Below, in pieces: positions 7,709 through 15,557 of a stretch of 33,745 nucleotides of DNA. Position 1 is the first letter of the stretch, and every line of letters starts with the position of its first letter. The stretch comes from Holophagaceae bacterium (GTDB lineage: Bacteria; Acidobacteriota; Holophagae; Holophagales; Holophagaceae). The translations under genes and the position numbers were made by a program. Under the pieces are notes generated by a model. The model searched no databases. It was not told the DNA's origin and saw only the letters and a list, made by a program, of their open reading frames with translations. The stretch is from positions 1-33,745 of the forward strand of contig JANYLR010000026.1 of NCBI GenBank assembly GCA_025363715.1. The letters are read 5' to 3'.

Positions 7709-9151
7709 ATGCCCACCGCCGCTCCCACCAAGCCTGCCGCCCGTCTCGGCGCCAAAATTCGCCTCCTTCGCCGCCAGGAGGGCCTGAACCAGGTGCAGCT
7801 GGCGGCGGCCCTGGGCATCAGCCCCAGCTATCTGAACCTCATCGAGGGCAACAAGCGGCCCCTCACGGCCCCCCTGCTCATCCGCCTGGCCCAGCAGTTC
7901 AAGCTCGACCTCAAGGCCCTGGCCCCAGAGGAGGACCAACGCCTGTCGGAGGACCTCATGGAGGCCTTCGGAGACCCCTTCTTTGAGTCCATGGGCCTCC
8001 AGGCCCAGGATGTGCGGGAGCTCGTTCAGAACAGCCCGGACCTGGCCCGGGGGGTCTTCGAGCTCTACCGCGCCTTCCAGCACGCCCAGGGCAGCCTGGG
8101 CACCCTCGCCTCCAAGCTCAGCGACGGCCAGGGTTTCGATCCCGAGGCCACGCGCCTGCCTTCGGAGGAAGTCGGCGACTTCATCCAGCAGGCCATGAAC
8201 CACTTTCCGGAGCTGGAAACCGTCGCCGAGGAACTCTGGGCCAGCGCGAGCCTGGATATCGATCAGCCCTACCCGGGCCTCGTGTCGGCCTTCCGGGCCC
8301 GGGGCATCACCGTCCGCATCCACCGGGTAGCGGAAGGCCCGGGTCTCTTGCGCCGCTTCGACCCGGACCGCCGGTCCATCAGCCTGTCGGAACTGCTGCC
8401 CCAGCGCAGCCGGACCTTCCAGCTGGCCCATCAGCTGGCCCTCCTGGACCACGACGAACTGCTGGATCGCCTCACTTCCCACCCGTTGCTACGCACGGTT
8501 GCCTCCCGTGCCCTGGCCCGGGTGGCCCTGGCCAACTACTTCGCCAGCGCCGTGCTGATGCCCTACGTCCGCTTCCTGCGGGCCGCCAAGACCGAGCGCT
8601 ACGATATCGATATCCTGGCCCGGCGCTTCCAGGCCAGCTTCGAGCAGGTCTGCCACCGCCTCACAACCCTGCGCCGCCCCGGTGCGGAAGGGGTGCCCTT
8701 CCACTTCCTGCGCATCGATATCGCCGGGAACATCTCGAAGAGCTTCTCGGCGTCAGGCATCCGCTTCGCCCGCTTCTCCGGCGCCTGCCCCCGCTGGAAC
8801 GCCCATGCGGCCTTTCTCACACCCGGCCTCATCCGCACCCAGCTCAGCGAGATGCCGGATGGCCGCAAGTACTTCTGCATTGCCCGCACCCTGCAGAAGG
8901 ACACGGGCGGCTACCGCGGCCAGCACGCCATGCAGGCCGTGGGCCTGGGCTGCGACATGGGCCACGCCAAGGAGCTCATCTATGCCGACGGCCTGCGCCT
9001 GGATCAGCCGCCCGTGCCCATCGGCGTCACCTGCCGGCTCTGCGATCGGACCGACTGCGAACAGCGCGCCTTCCCGCCCATGCAGCAGGCCTTCAAGGTC
9101 GAGGAGAACCTCCGCCGGACCAGCTTCTATGCGCGCATCGAGGGCAGCTGA
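7709..9151 (+). CDS. RamB/PrpR-type XRE transcriptional regulator (short-chain acyl-CoA metabolism)
   Basis: The 480-residue protein starts with an XRE helix-turn-helix (about 11-64: GLNQVQLAAALGISPSYLNLIEGNKRPLT). It is followed by an IrrE/M78-like domain in which the HExxH motif is degenerate (AHQLALL), so it is probably not a peptidase. The C-terminal domain (DUF2083 type) has conserved cysteines, including C-x2-C-x4-C in TCRLCDRTDC and one in SGACPRWNAH. This architecture matches RamB, which controls isocitrate lyase in Corynebacterium/Mycobacterium, and PrpR, whose cysteines hold an Fe-S cluster and which responds to acyl-CoA. Its divergent position next to aceA supports the same job here. 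The ATG at 7709 follows a weak GAGA. Confidence 0.88.
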   Translation: MPTAAPTKPAARLGAKIRLLRRQEGLNQVQLAAALGISPSYLNLIEGNKRPLTAPLLIRLAQQFKLDLKALAPEEDQRLSEDLMEAFGDPFFESMGLQAQDVRELVQNSPDLARGVFELYRAFQHAQGSLGTLASKLSDGQGFDPEATRLPSEEVGDFIQQAMNHFPELETVAEELWASASLDIDQPYPGLVSAFRARGITVRIHRVAEGPGLLRRFDPDRRSISLSELLPQRSRTFQLAHQLALLDHDELLDRLTSHPLLRTVASRALARVALANYFASAVLMPYVRFLRAAKTERYDIDILARRFQASFEQVCHRLTTLRRPGAEGVPFHFLRIDIAGNISKSFSASGIRFARFSGACPRWNAHAAFLTPGLIRTQLSEMPDGRKYFCIARTLQKDTGGYRGQHAMQAVGLGCDMGHAKELIYADGLRLDQPPVPIGVTCRLCDRTDCEQRAFPPMQQAFKVEENLRRTSFYARIEGS

Positions 9152-9257
9152 TCCATTCGTTCAGCAATTGAATGAGATCAAAAGCGGAACGCAGATAAAG
9201 GCTGGTCGTTCTATCGGCATGGCACAGTCCGGTGGTTCTCAAGGGCAATGGCTTGAA

Positions 9258-9353
9258 CCACAGATTTCACAGATTCACACGGATTAATAGGCAAGGGCCG
9301 CTCAGCCTTCTTGGGGTATCGCTTCGCAAGCATGGGGTCTGTGAAATCTCTGG
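9258..9353. repeat. Inverted repeat with CACAGA/TCTGTG arms
   Basis: The left arm CCACAGATTTCACAGA (9258-9273) pairs with the right arm TCTGTGAAATCTCTGG (9338-9353), with one mismatch in 16. The 64-bp centre has no coding potential. It is a candidate non-autonomous dispersed element. Confidence 0.6.
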
Positions 9354-9433
9354 AATCTGTGGAGCCAATTCCCTTTCTGCGTCATCTGCGGTTGGAGGCA
9401 CTTCACTTTTTTCTCTGTGCCCTCTGTGAGATT

Positions 9434-9452
9434 TCTGTGTCCTCTGTGTTCC
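9434..9452 (+). repeat. 19-bp direct repeat, left copy
   Basis: The sequence TCTGTGTCCTCTGTGTTCC occurs here and again, identically and in the same orientation, at 10717-10735. The pair brackets the acyltransferase gene. The unit is itself a two-fold repeat of CTCTGTGT-like words. Confidence 0.75.
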
Positions 9453-9489
9453 TGCTTTATCTCTCTAAGAACTTGAAAAGCTGGATGTT

Positions 9490-10563
9490 TCAGCCGCGCC
9501 CCAGCCGTCCCGCCGGTTCCTCGATCCACCGGTGCACCAAAGCCGCCGCGAGGACCGCGAGGCCCAACGACAGGCTGAAGCCCAGTAGGCCGGACACCTG
9601 GGGCGCCACCAGCTTCATGGTGAAGGGGTGCAGAAGGTAGAGGCCGAAGCTCCACTCGCCCAACCGTGAGATCACCTTGCCGATCCTGCCGGGTTCGCCA
9701 TTGCGCGTGAAGGCGGCGAGGGCCACCAGTAGCGTCACAAGGAGCAGATAGGCGTAGCGGATCCAGCCCGTCAGGGCCACCAGATGATCGAAGAACTTCG
9801 GCCAGGGCAACAGCAACACCGCCAGCATTGGCAGGGCCAACCCCAGAGCCACCCTGGGCTCCAGTCGGGCCTTGGCCCGAGCGTGCAGCCCCGCCAGCAG
9901 CCCGCCCCAGGCCAGGAGGAAGAGCTGGTTGGGGGCCATCACATAGGTGTGGAACTGGTTCCAACGCTCCTGGGCCATCACGCCGTGCAGCGTGGATGGG
10001 AGGCTCCACAGCCAGAGCCCGAAGGCCAGGGCCGCGAGGAACCACAGGTCGCCCTTTTCCCGCAGCCAGGCCAGGGCGGGAAAGGCGAAGTAGAGCAGCG
10101 CGACCAGGCCCACGTACCAGCCGCCGGTTACCAGGGCGTGGTTGGGGTGGATGGCGCCAAACGTGAGGGTGAGGTTCTCCAGGATGAAGCGCCAGGAGGG
10201 CTCTGGCCCCATGCCCAGATGGAACGCCACGTTCAGGGCGCAGGCCAGGTAGAACACCGGGGCCAGGCGCAGGAAGCGCCGCAGCCAGAACCGCCCAACC
10301 CCTTCGTTTTGAATGCGTGCCCAGGAGGCGGTGCGAACGAGGAGAAAGCCACTCAGCACGAAGAAGGCCGAGACACCGTAGTTCCCCAGGCGGGCCAAGG
10401 CCATGTTCATCCCCGAGCCGGATTGGGTCAGGTCGAACCACACACTGAGGTGGTAGACCGCCACGCAAAGCGCCAGGATGCCCCGCAGGGGATCGAGAAA
10501 GCCGAGACGGGGAGGGGGTTTCGCGGATACTTCGGCCAAGAATCCTCCGCCGCTATAAGGCAC
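9490..10563 (-). CDS. Acyltransferase-3 (OafA/YrhL-like) integral membrane protein
   Basis: This 357-residue protein has about ten hydrophobic helices. The acyltransferase-3 hallmarks are present: LGFLDPLRGILALCVAVYHL with the catalytic-type His near residue 38, FFVLSGFLL near 66, and the RFWLRRFLRLAPVFYLA arginine segment near 91. Such enzymes O-acetylate sugars on lipopolysaccharide, exopolysaccharide or antibiotics in the inner membrane; the acceptor is unknown. No sugar-biosynthesis genes are nearby, and flanking gaps carry a matching 19-bp repeat, so it may be an acquired single-gene cargo. The GTG start at 10563 has no Shine-Dalgarno; a TTG at 10539 follows GGAGG and is a real alternative. 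Confidence 0.85.
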   Translation of the reverse strand: MPYSGGGFLAEVSAKPPPRLGFLDPLRGILALCVAVYHLSVWFDLTQSGSGMNMALARLGNYGVSAFFVLSGFLLVRTASWARIQNEGVGRFWLRRFLRLAPVFYLACALNVAFHLGMGPEPSWRFILENLTLTFGAIHPNHALVTGGWYVGLVALLYFAFPALAWLREKGDLWFLAALAFGLWLWSLPSTLHGVMAQERWNQFHTYVMAPNQLFLLAWGGLLAGLHARAKARLEPRVALGLALPMLAVLLLPWPKFFDHLVALTGWIRYAYLLLVTLLVALAAFTRNGEPGRIGKVISRLGEWSFGLYLLHPFTMKLVAPQVSGLLGFSLSLGLAVLAAALVHRWIEEPAGRLGRG

Positions 10564-10716
10564 AAAAGCAGATCACCGATCAGGATAGGGCCCAAAGCCT
10601 CGAATCAGGCCTTTCTTTAGGTTCATCCGGGATTTCAGGGAAGGCGGGAACGTAGTGGATCCAGAGGGCCAGGAAGGACAGGGATAACTGCCATGGGCAG
10701 GTTCCATCTAGGGGGC

Positions 10717-10735
10717 TCTGTGTCCTCTGTGTTCC
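10717..10735 (+). repeat. 19-bp direct repeat, right copy
   Basis: Identical to 9434-9452 and in the same orientation. It lies in the 184-bp gap between the acyltransferase start and the purM stop; the rest of that gap shows nothing I can assign. Confidence 0.75.
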
Positions 10736-10747
10736 GCATGGCATTTC

Positions 10748-11782
10748 CTAACGGTATCCCACCATGCCCGATCCCTGCACTAGGCGCCCCAGCACCCAGG
10801 CGGGTTCTTCGGCGGCGTGGAGGTCATCCATGACCTCGGCCAGCCGGTCGGCCTTCACCACCAGCACCATGCCCACCCCCAGATTCAGGGCCTGGCGGGC
10901 ATCGTTGATGCCCAGGCCGCCCTTCTCCATGAGGAAGGTGAACAGAGCGGGAATCTGCCAGCTGGTGGTGTCGATCTCCGCGTCCAGTGTTCCCGGCAGC
11001 ACGCGGGGAATGTTGTCGGTGAGGCCACCCCCCGTGATGTGGGCCATGGCCACCAGCTTGTGGGCCTTGACCAGGGGTATGACCTGGGGGAGGTAGCTGC
11101 GATGGATGGCCAGCAGGGCCTGGGCCACGGTCTGGGAGGTGCCGGGCAATGGGTCGTTCACATCGAGCTTCTCGAGCTCGAAGCAGACCTTGCGGGCCAG
11201 GGAGTAGCCGTTGGTGTGCAGGCCCGAGCTGGGCAGGCCGATCAACACGTCACCTGCGGCCATGGCGTCGAGGCGTGGCAGCAGATCGGCCTCGTCCACC
11301 ACGCCCACGATGGTGCCCGCCACGTCCACTTCCCCTTCGGCGTAGACGCCAGGCATCTCCGCCAGCTCGCCGCCGATCAGGGCGCTACCGGAGGCCTGGC
11401 AGGCCGTGGCCATGCCTTTGACGATCTGCTCGATGACCTCGGGCTCCAGGCGCTGGGCGGCGATGTAGTCCAGGAAGAAGAGGGGCCGGGCACCCTGGAC
11501 CAGGATGTCGTTGATGCAGTGGTTGACCAGATCCTGGCCGACCGTGTCCCAGATGCCCGCCCGCCGGGCCACTTTCATCTTGGTGCCTACGCCATCCATG
11601 CTGCTCACCAGGATGGGCTTGGTCTCCGGGAAGCGGGCATCGAAGAGCCCGCCGAAGAGGCCGATATCGCTGCGGACGCCGGGGGTCTTGGTGGCTTTCA
11701 CGAGGGGCTTGATGCGTTTCAGGGCCTCGTCCTGGCGGTTGATGTCCACACCGCTGGACGCGTAGCTGACCTTCTCGCTCAT
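10748..11782 (-). CDS. purM: Phosphoribosylformylglycinamidine cyclo-ligase (AIR synthetase)
   Basis: The 344-residue enzyme closes the imidazole ring of FGAM with ATP to make AIR in de novo purine synthesis. Diagnostic stretches are YASSGVDIN at residues 7-15, SSMDGVGTK near 60, NHCINDILVQGARPLFFLDY near 86-105, IGGELAEMPG near 136, and AHITGGGLTDNIPR near 247. The start ATG 11782 follows GGGAGGGG. It is divergent from an unknown Ala/Pro-rich protein, with 90 bp between the two starts. No other pur genes are adjacent. Confidence 0.96.
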   Translation of the reverse strand: MSEKVSYASSGVDINRQDEALKRIKPLVKATKTPGVRSDIGLFGGLFDARFPETKPILVSSMDGVGTKMKVARRAGIWDTVGQDLVNHCINDILVQGARPLFFLDYIAAQRLEPEVIEQIVKGMATACQASGSALIGGELAEMPGVYAEGEVDVAGTIVGVVDEADLLPRLDAMAAGDVLIGLPSSGLHTNGYSLARKVCFELEKLDVNDPLPGTSQTVAQALLAIHRSYLPQVIPLVKAHKLVAMAHITGGGLTDNIPRVLPGTLDAEIDTTSWQIPALFTFLMEKGGLGINDARQALNLGVGMVLVVKADRLAEVMDDLHAAEEPAWVLGRLVQGSGMVGYR

Positions 11783-11872
11783 CACCCCTCCCGAATCCAG
11801 CATGATCCCACAGGGCACCTGACGAACCGAACCCAAACCTCCGGGTGGAAAAGGCCTATGCTGGGAAGTGTC

Positions 11873-12550
11873 ATGGCAACGCTCTCTGTCAGTCCCCTCA
11901 GGCCGGTCGCCCTCGACGTCCTGAGTGCCCTGCGCCCCCTCCAGGCCTTGCCGGACCAGGCCACTCAGGTCGAACAACCCGGCCGAGCCGCCACCGTGTC
12001 CCTCCAGGACCTGGCCCAGACGCTGTTCCAGCGGACCCTGCAGGCCACGACCCTGTTCCCCGTGGCCCAGCCCCTGACGGGCAGCGCCAGTTTGGCCCAG
12101 GAGGCCACTGCTTCCCTGCTGGCCTCCCTTCGCGCGCCCCAGGCCCCGGTGGACACCACGACGAGCCCGGCCCTGCCCCAGGTTTCAGCCACCACCCCCT
12201 CCACGGCGACCCCCTCGGCTCCTCCTGCCCCGGTCATCCAGGAACTCCCAGCCGGCCAGGATGCCTTGGCCACCAGCCTGAGCCCGGATTTCGCCCTGCA
12301 GACGGCCCTCCGCTTCGGCGCCGGGGTGGTCGCCCAGGCGGTCCTGGCGGCACCCATCGGCGCGCTCGGGACGGGACTGGTGCGGGATGCAACCCAGGTG
12401 CTGCGCACGGGCAATCTCCAGCCTCAAGCCGGTGAGCCGAGTCCTGAGGCCTTCGCCCGGGCCCAGGCCAACCTCCAGCGGGTGATGAGGAGCTACGAAT
12501 CCGCCCCAACCCCGGCCCAGGGCAACTCCGCAGTGGACCTGCTGGCCTAA
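11873..12550 (+). CDS. Ala/Pro-rich hypothetical protein
   Basis: I do not recognise this protein of about 225 residues. It has no signal peptide and no clear transmembrane helix. The middle (about 75-130) is low-complexity Ala/Pro/Thr/Ser, probably disordered. It is flanked by helical segments rich in Ala, Leu and Gln (LSALRPLQALPDQ; FALQTALRFGAGVVAQAVLAAPIGALGTGL). Codon use is coding-like (strong GC at third positions), and the gene is divergent from purM. I chose ATG 11873 because a -10-like TATGCT (11857-11862) overlaps the earlier in-frame ATG at 11858, and GGGAAG lies 5 nt upstream of 11873. Confidence 0.6.
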   Translation: MATLSVSPLRPVALDVLSALRPLQALPDQATQVEQPGRAATVSLQDLAQTLFQRTLQATTLFPVAQPLTGSASLAQEATASLLASLRAPQAPVDTTTSPALPQVSATTPSTATPSAPPAPVIQELPAGQDALATSLSPDFALQTALRFGAGVVAQAVLAAPIGALGTGLVRDATQVLRTGNLQPQAGEPSPEAFARAQANLQRVMRSYESAPTPAQGNSAVDLLA

Positions 12551-12623
12551 GAGTTAAGAAGGTGTCCGCTGAAGCTGTCGTTCGGCCCCTGAACCAGATT
12601 GCCTGGGGATGGCCCCCCGGGCG

Positions 12624-12629
12624 TAGACT
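12624..12629 (+). promoter_or_regulatory. -10-like TAGACT immediately upstream of folE
   Basis: TAGACT ends only 9 nt before the folE ATG, so initiation 6-8 nt downstream would give an almost leaderless message. This fits the absence of a Shine-Dalgarno. A TTGCCT (12599-12604) with a long 19-bp spacer is the best -35 candidate. Confidence 0.35.
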
Positions 12630-12638
12630 GACAAAACC

Positions 12639-13199
12639 ATGATTGACCAGCCTGTGCCCCTTGATCGTCCCGCCACCGAGGCCGCCATCCGGGCCCTGCT
12701 GAAAGCCTTCGGCCAGGATCCTGAGGCGCCAGAGCTGAAGGACACGCCAGGCCGGGTGGCCGAGTTCTGGGGCGAACGGCTGGCGGGCTACGGCATGGAC
12801 CTGGCCGCCGAGTTGAAGCCCCTGCCCGGGGAGTTGGCCGCGGTACCCGTCATCCTGGAGCGCATCCCCTTCGTCAGCACCTGCGAACACCATCTGGCCC
12901 CTTTCGAAGGCCACGCCACCATCGGCTACCTGCCCGGCAGGGGTGGCACCGTGGGCCTCAGTAAGCTGGTCCGGGTGGTGCAGGCCTATGCCTGGCGCCT
13001 GCAGGTGCAGGAGCGCATGGCCCAGCAGATCGCCGAGGCCCTGCAGCGGCACCTTGAACCCGCCGCCTGGGGCGTCCACCTGGTGGCCGTCCACACCTGC
13101 ATGGGCCACCGGGGCGTGAAGACCCCCGGCGTGCCCGTGCGGACGACTCTGATGGGGGGCAGTTGGGTGGCCCATCCTCCCGTCCCGTTCCGCACCTAA
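12639..13199 (+). CDS. folE: GTP cyclohydrolase I
   Basis: This 186-residue zinc enzyme converts GTP to dihydroneopterin triphosphate, opening folate/pterin synthesis. The signature STCEHHLAPFEGHATIGYLP (about 84-103) supplies the catalytic Cys/His residues. LSKLVRVVQAYAWRLQVQERM follows, and the second zinc Cys lies in VHTCMGHRGVK. The usual CMxMRG box reads CMGHRG here, a mild deviation that keeps Cys, Arg and Gly. No Shine-Dalgarno precedes the ATG, which is only 9 nt from a TAGACT box. Family length and motifs make the call firm. Confidence 0.95.
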   Translation: MIDQPVPLDRPATEAAIRALLKAFGQDPEAPELKDTPGRVAEFWGERLAGYGMDLAAELKPLPGELAAVPVILERIPFVSTCEHHLAPFEGHATIGYLPGRGGTVGLSKLVRVVQAYAWRLQVQERMAQQIAEALQRHLEPAAWGVHLVAVHTCMGHRGVKTPGVPVRTTLMGGSWVAHPPVPFRT

Positions 13200-13210
13200 G
13201 CGGCCTGGCA

Positions 13211-13594
13211 TTGTTCAACGTCACCTCGAACCCCGCCAAGAACCGGCTGTACATCACCCTGGCCGGGCACCTGGAAGGGAGCGAGCGCCGGGAGGTCACG
13301 CGGGCGATCATGGCCGAGGTCGCCAAGCTCGACCAGCGCTTCGATATCGTCACCGATATCACCGCGCTTCACGCCTCCGACCAGGAAGGCTTCAAGGACC
13401 TCCTCCGGGCCAAGTCCGCCCTGAAACTCAAGGGGGTCAGGCACATCATCCGCGTGGTGAAGATCCCCATCAGCCGCATGCAGGTGGAGCGCGTTTCGGA
13501 AGCCGCTGGCTATGAGGCCGAGAGCGTTTCCAGCATCGAGGAGGCGGATCGGCGGCTGGACGCTCTCGGTTTGGAGCCGCCCCAAGGGCCCTGA
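13211..13594 (+). CDS. Small STAS-like hypothetical protein
   Basis: A 127-residue alpha/beta protein. The pattern NRLYITLAGHLEGSERREVTRAIMAEVAKL...FDIVTDITAL resembles the strand-helix order of STAS/SpoIIAA-like folds (strand, conserved Gly-His loop, helix, strand ending in D). I cannot identify a phosphorylatable Ser in the usual DxSG position, so the function is unknown. It begins 11 bp after folE on the same strand and may be co-transcribed. The TTG at 13211 fits where recognisable protein begins; a TTG at 13163, inside folE, would add 16 residues. Neither has a good Shine-Dalgarno. Confidence 0.6.
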   Translation: MFNVTSNPAKNRLYITLAGHLEGSERREVTRAIMAEVAKLDQRFDIVTDITALHASDQEGFKDLLRAKSALKLKGVRHIIRVVKIPISRMQVERVSEAAGYEAESVSSIEEADRRLDALGLEPPQGP

Positions 13595-13619
13595 CTGCCC
13601 GCAGCCCCACACAGGCCGT

Positions 13620-14213
13620 CTAGAACCCTTCGCCCAGCGCTCTTGCCCGGTGGAGCAGATGCTGGCGGAGGTCTGATGGGTTGCCAGAAAGTCCTCCCAG
13701 CAACTCCAGCCGTGCGTCTGGAATGCCGACGCCCAGCAGGCGGTCTTCGACCATCACCCGGTGGTGCGCCTCCCGCAGACCCAAAGCATCCAGTTTTTCG
13801 TCCGTGTGCCCCGCCGGGCAGAGGGCCAGGGCTTTCCGCACTTTCAATCGTGTGCTCCGGCTGAGATCGGCCTCGTAGGCATAGGCATAGCCGTAGGACC
13901 AGACCCGGTCAAACCAGCCCTTGAGGAGGGCGGGCGCGTCGGACCACCAAAACGGATAGATGAATACCAGACCCTCGGCCCGCTCCAGGCGCGCCTGTTC
14001 GGCCAGAACGTCGGCGGGCCGCGGAGCCGTGGGGTCCATGGCCGTCTCCAGCCCGAACTGGTCGGCGTCCAGAATCGGGTCGAACCCTTCCAGATACAGA
14101 TCGGCGAACTCCACGGAGTGTCCCGCCACCCGGAGTCCATCGCAGAACGCATCGGCCAGCTGTCCGGTGAAAGACTGCCTGCGGGGATGGGCGAAGACCA
14201 GCAGCACGCGCAT
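13620..14213 (-). CDS. Flavodoxin-fold NAD(P)H:quinone oxidoreductase (KefF/MdaB/NQO1-like)
   Basis: The 197-residue protein starts MRVLLVFAHPRRQSFTGQLADAF, the FMN-phosphate loop of the NQO1/KefF family. It continues with the conserved LVFIYPFWWSDAPALLKGWFDRVW block (about 84-107), which shapes the flavin pocket. Enzymes of this family reduce quinones by two electrons in the cytoplasm and protect against redox cycling. The C-terminus is shorter than in NQO1. ATG 14213 has GGAG 8 nt upstream. It is divergent from a DUF3185-like gene 58 bp away; no KefB/KefC antiporter is nearby. Confidence 0.88.
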   Translation of the reverse strand: MRVLLVFAHPRRQSFTGQLADAFCDGLRVAGHSVEFADLYLEGFDPILDADQFGLETAMDPTAPRPADVLAEQARLERAEGLVFIYPFWWSDAPALLKGWFDRVWSYGYAYAYEADLSRSTRLKVRKALALCPAGHTDEKLDALGLREAHHRVMVEDRLLGVGIPDARLELLGGLSGNPSDLRQHLLHRARALGEGF

Positions 14214-14271
14214 GGGACGAACTCCGAAAGGACCAGGACCATGGTGGAATGGAAGCCTCCCTGGAGTCTCC

Positions 14272-14487
14272 ATGAACCTCAGAGCACTGGTAGGTCTGGC
14301 TCTCATCGCGCTCGGGGCCGCAGCCCTCGCGTGGCCGGATCTCAGCTACACCCGCGCCACCCACGACGCCAAGCTGGGACCCCTGGAGTTCACCCTGAAA
14401 CAGAAGGAGAGCATCCATGTTCCCGCCTGGGCGGGCCTGGCGGCCATCGCCCTGGGCACGGTCCTGGTCTGGCGTCGGAAGGGCTGA
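14272..14487 (+). CDS. DUF3185-like small membrane protein
   Basis: This 71-residue protein has two membrane helices (about 5-21, LVGLALIALGAAALAWP, and 52-66, WAGLAAIALGTVLVW). They are joined by a soluble loop containing LSYTRATHDAKLGPLEFTLKQKESIHVP. This two-helix layout with an LGPLEFT-type loop matches DUF3185 proteins as I remember them; function is unknown. The ATG follows CTGGAG with 6-nt spacing. The next gene starts 3 bp after its stop, so both are probably in one operon. Confidence 0.75.
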   Translation: MNLRALVGLALIALGAAALAWPDLSYTRATHDAKLGPLEFTLKQKESIHVPAWAGLAAIALGTVLVWRRKG

Positions 14488-14490
14488 GCC

Positions 14491-15027
14491 GTGCGCGTCC
14501 TCGCCATCTCCGGCAGCCTGCGGGCCCAGTCGCTGAACACGCTCCTGTTGAAGGAGGCGGCCCGGCTGGCCACGCCGGGCCTGGTGCTGTCCGGCTGGGA
14601 GCGCCTGGATGACCTGCCCCACTACAGCCCCGAGCGCGACACTGAGCCGCCACCCGCGGTCGTGGCCGAACTGCGGGGTCTCCTGGCCGAGGCCGATGCC
14701 CTGCTGGTCTGCACACCCGAATACATCCACGCCATGCCGGCGGTGCTGAAGAACCTGCTGGAGTGGGTGGTGTCTTCCGGTGTCTGTGTGGGCAAGCCCG
14801 CGGCTGCCTGGAGTGTCTCGCCCTCCCTGGAAGGCGGCGCCAAGGCCCAGACCTCCCTGGTCCACACCCTGGAGGTGATGTCGGCGAAGGTGGTCCACGA
14901 GGCCTCGCGCTGCCTGACCCTGGCGCGTTCGGGCATGGATGCTGAGGGCCACCTGAAGGACCCCGTTCAGGAGAATTCAATCCGCACCGCCTTGGCTTCG
15001 CTTACCGCCGCCGCGGAGACGGCGTGA
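14491..15027 (+). CDS. NADPH-dependent FMN reductase family oxidoreductase
   Basis: A 178-residue flavodoxin-like protein with the opening VLAISGSLRAQSLNTLLL (phosphate-binding loop) and the family block LLVCTPEYIHAMPAVLKNLLEW near residues 71-92. Relatives include SsuE, ChrR and azoreductases, which pass electrons from NAD(P)H through FMN to quinones, chromate or a partner monooxygenase. The substrate cannot be told. The GTG start at 14491 lies 3 bp after the DUF3185-like stop; its own stop overlaps the next start (GTGA), so three genes form a tight operon. Confidence 0.88.
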   Translation: MRVLAISGSLRAQSLNTLLLKEAARLATPGLVLSGWERLDDLPHYSPERDTEPPPAVVAELRGLLAEADALLVCTPEYIHAMPAVLKNLLEWVVSSGVCVGKPAAAWSVSPSLEGGAKAQTSLVHTLEVMSAKVVHEASRCLTLARSGMDAEGHLKDPVQENSIRTALASLTAAAETA

Positions 15028-15506
15028 GCGCGGACACAGCGGGAACCCCCACCCGCATCTTCGTGGACGCCGACGCCTGTCCCGTGAAGGACGAGGTCTT
15101 CCGGGTTGCGACCCGCTACGGGTTGAAGGTCCTCCTGGTGTCCAACTCGCCCCTCCGGGTGCCGCGAAATCCCCTCTTCGAATCCATGGTGGTGGCCAAG
15201 GGCCAGTTCGACGGTGCGGACGACTGGATCGTCGAGCAGATCACGGACCGGGATATCGCCATCACCGGCGACATCCCCCTGGCGGCCCGCTGCCTGGAGA
15301 AGGGCGCCCGGGTCCTGGATGCCAAGGGCCGGGTCTACTCGCCGGAATCCATCGGCGACGCCCTGGCGAGCCGCGAACTGATGGCCCACCTCCGCGCCAT
15401 GGGCGAGCTGGGCGGAGGCCCGCCGCCCTTCTCGGCCCGGGACCGTTCCACCTTTCTTCAGCGGCTGGACGACCTGATCCAGGCGCTCCGGCGTGGCTCG
15501 CGGTAG
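15024..15506 (+). CDS. UPF0178/DUF188 (YaiI/YqxD) family protein
   Basis: The 160-residue protein contains IFVDADACPVKDEVFRVATRYG at residues 12-33 and the later acidic/Gly motifs DDWIVEQI and DIAITGDIPLAARCLEKGA. These are hallmarks of the YaiI/YqxD family. The fold is NYN/PIN-like and suggests a nuclease, but the activity is not established. The GTG start at 15024 overlaps the previous stop by four bases, indicating translational coupling. Confidence 0.9.
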   Translation: MSADTAGTPTRIFVDADACPVKDEVFRVATRYGLKVLLVSNSPLRVPRNPLFESMVVAKGQFDGADDWIVEQITDRDIAITGDIPLAARCLEKGARVLDAKGRVYSPESIGDALASRELMAHLRAMGELGGGPPPFSARDRSTFLQRLDDLIQALRRGSR

Positions 15507-15557
15507 ACTGCCCTAGAGGCAGGAGTGGATCCAACCTTCGTGATGATCGGATAAGCC

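Larger units (their letters stand above)
9152..9489. other. 338-bp gene-free stretch with TCTGTG/CACAGA repeat block
   Basis: No credible gene is visible on either strand. The stretch is less GC-rich than its surroundings. It contains an imperfect inverted repeat (9258-9353) and a run of degenerate CCTCTGTG-type units between about 9412 and 9452. Part of that run recurs exactly on the other side of the acyltransferase gene. Confidence 0.7.

Noticed and set aside
9302..10468. A 388-residue minus-strand frame covering the acyltransferase
   Set aside because: Its Arg/Gly/Pro-rich translation is a frame shadow of the acyltransferase gene, and its tail runs through the TCTGTG repeats.
10817..11872. 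Long plus-strand frame opposite purM that joins the Ala/Pro-rich gene
   Set aside because: This part is antisense to a highly conserved gene; only the portion after 11873 has its own start signals and coding character.
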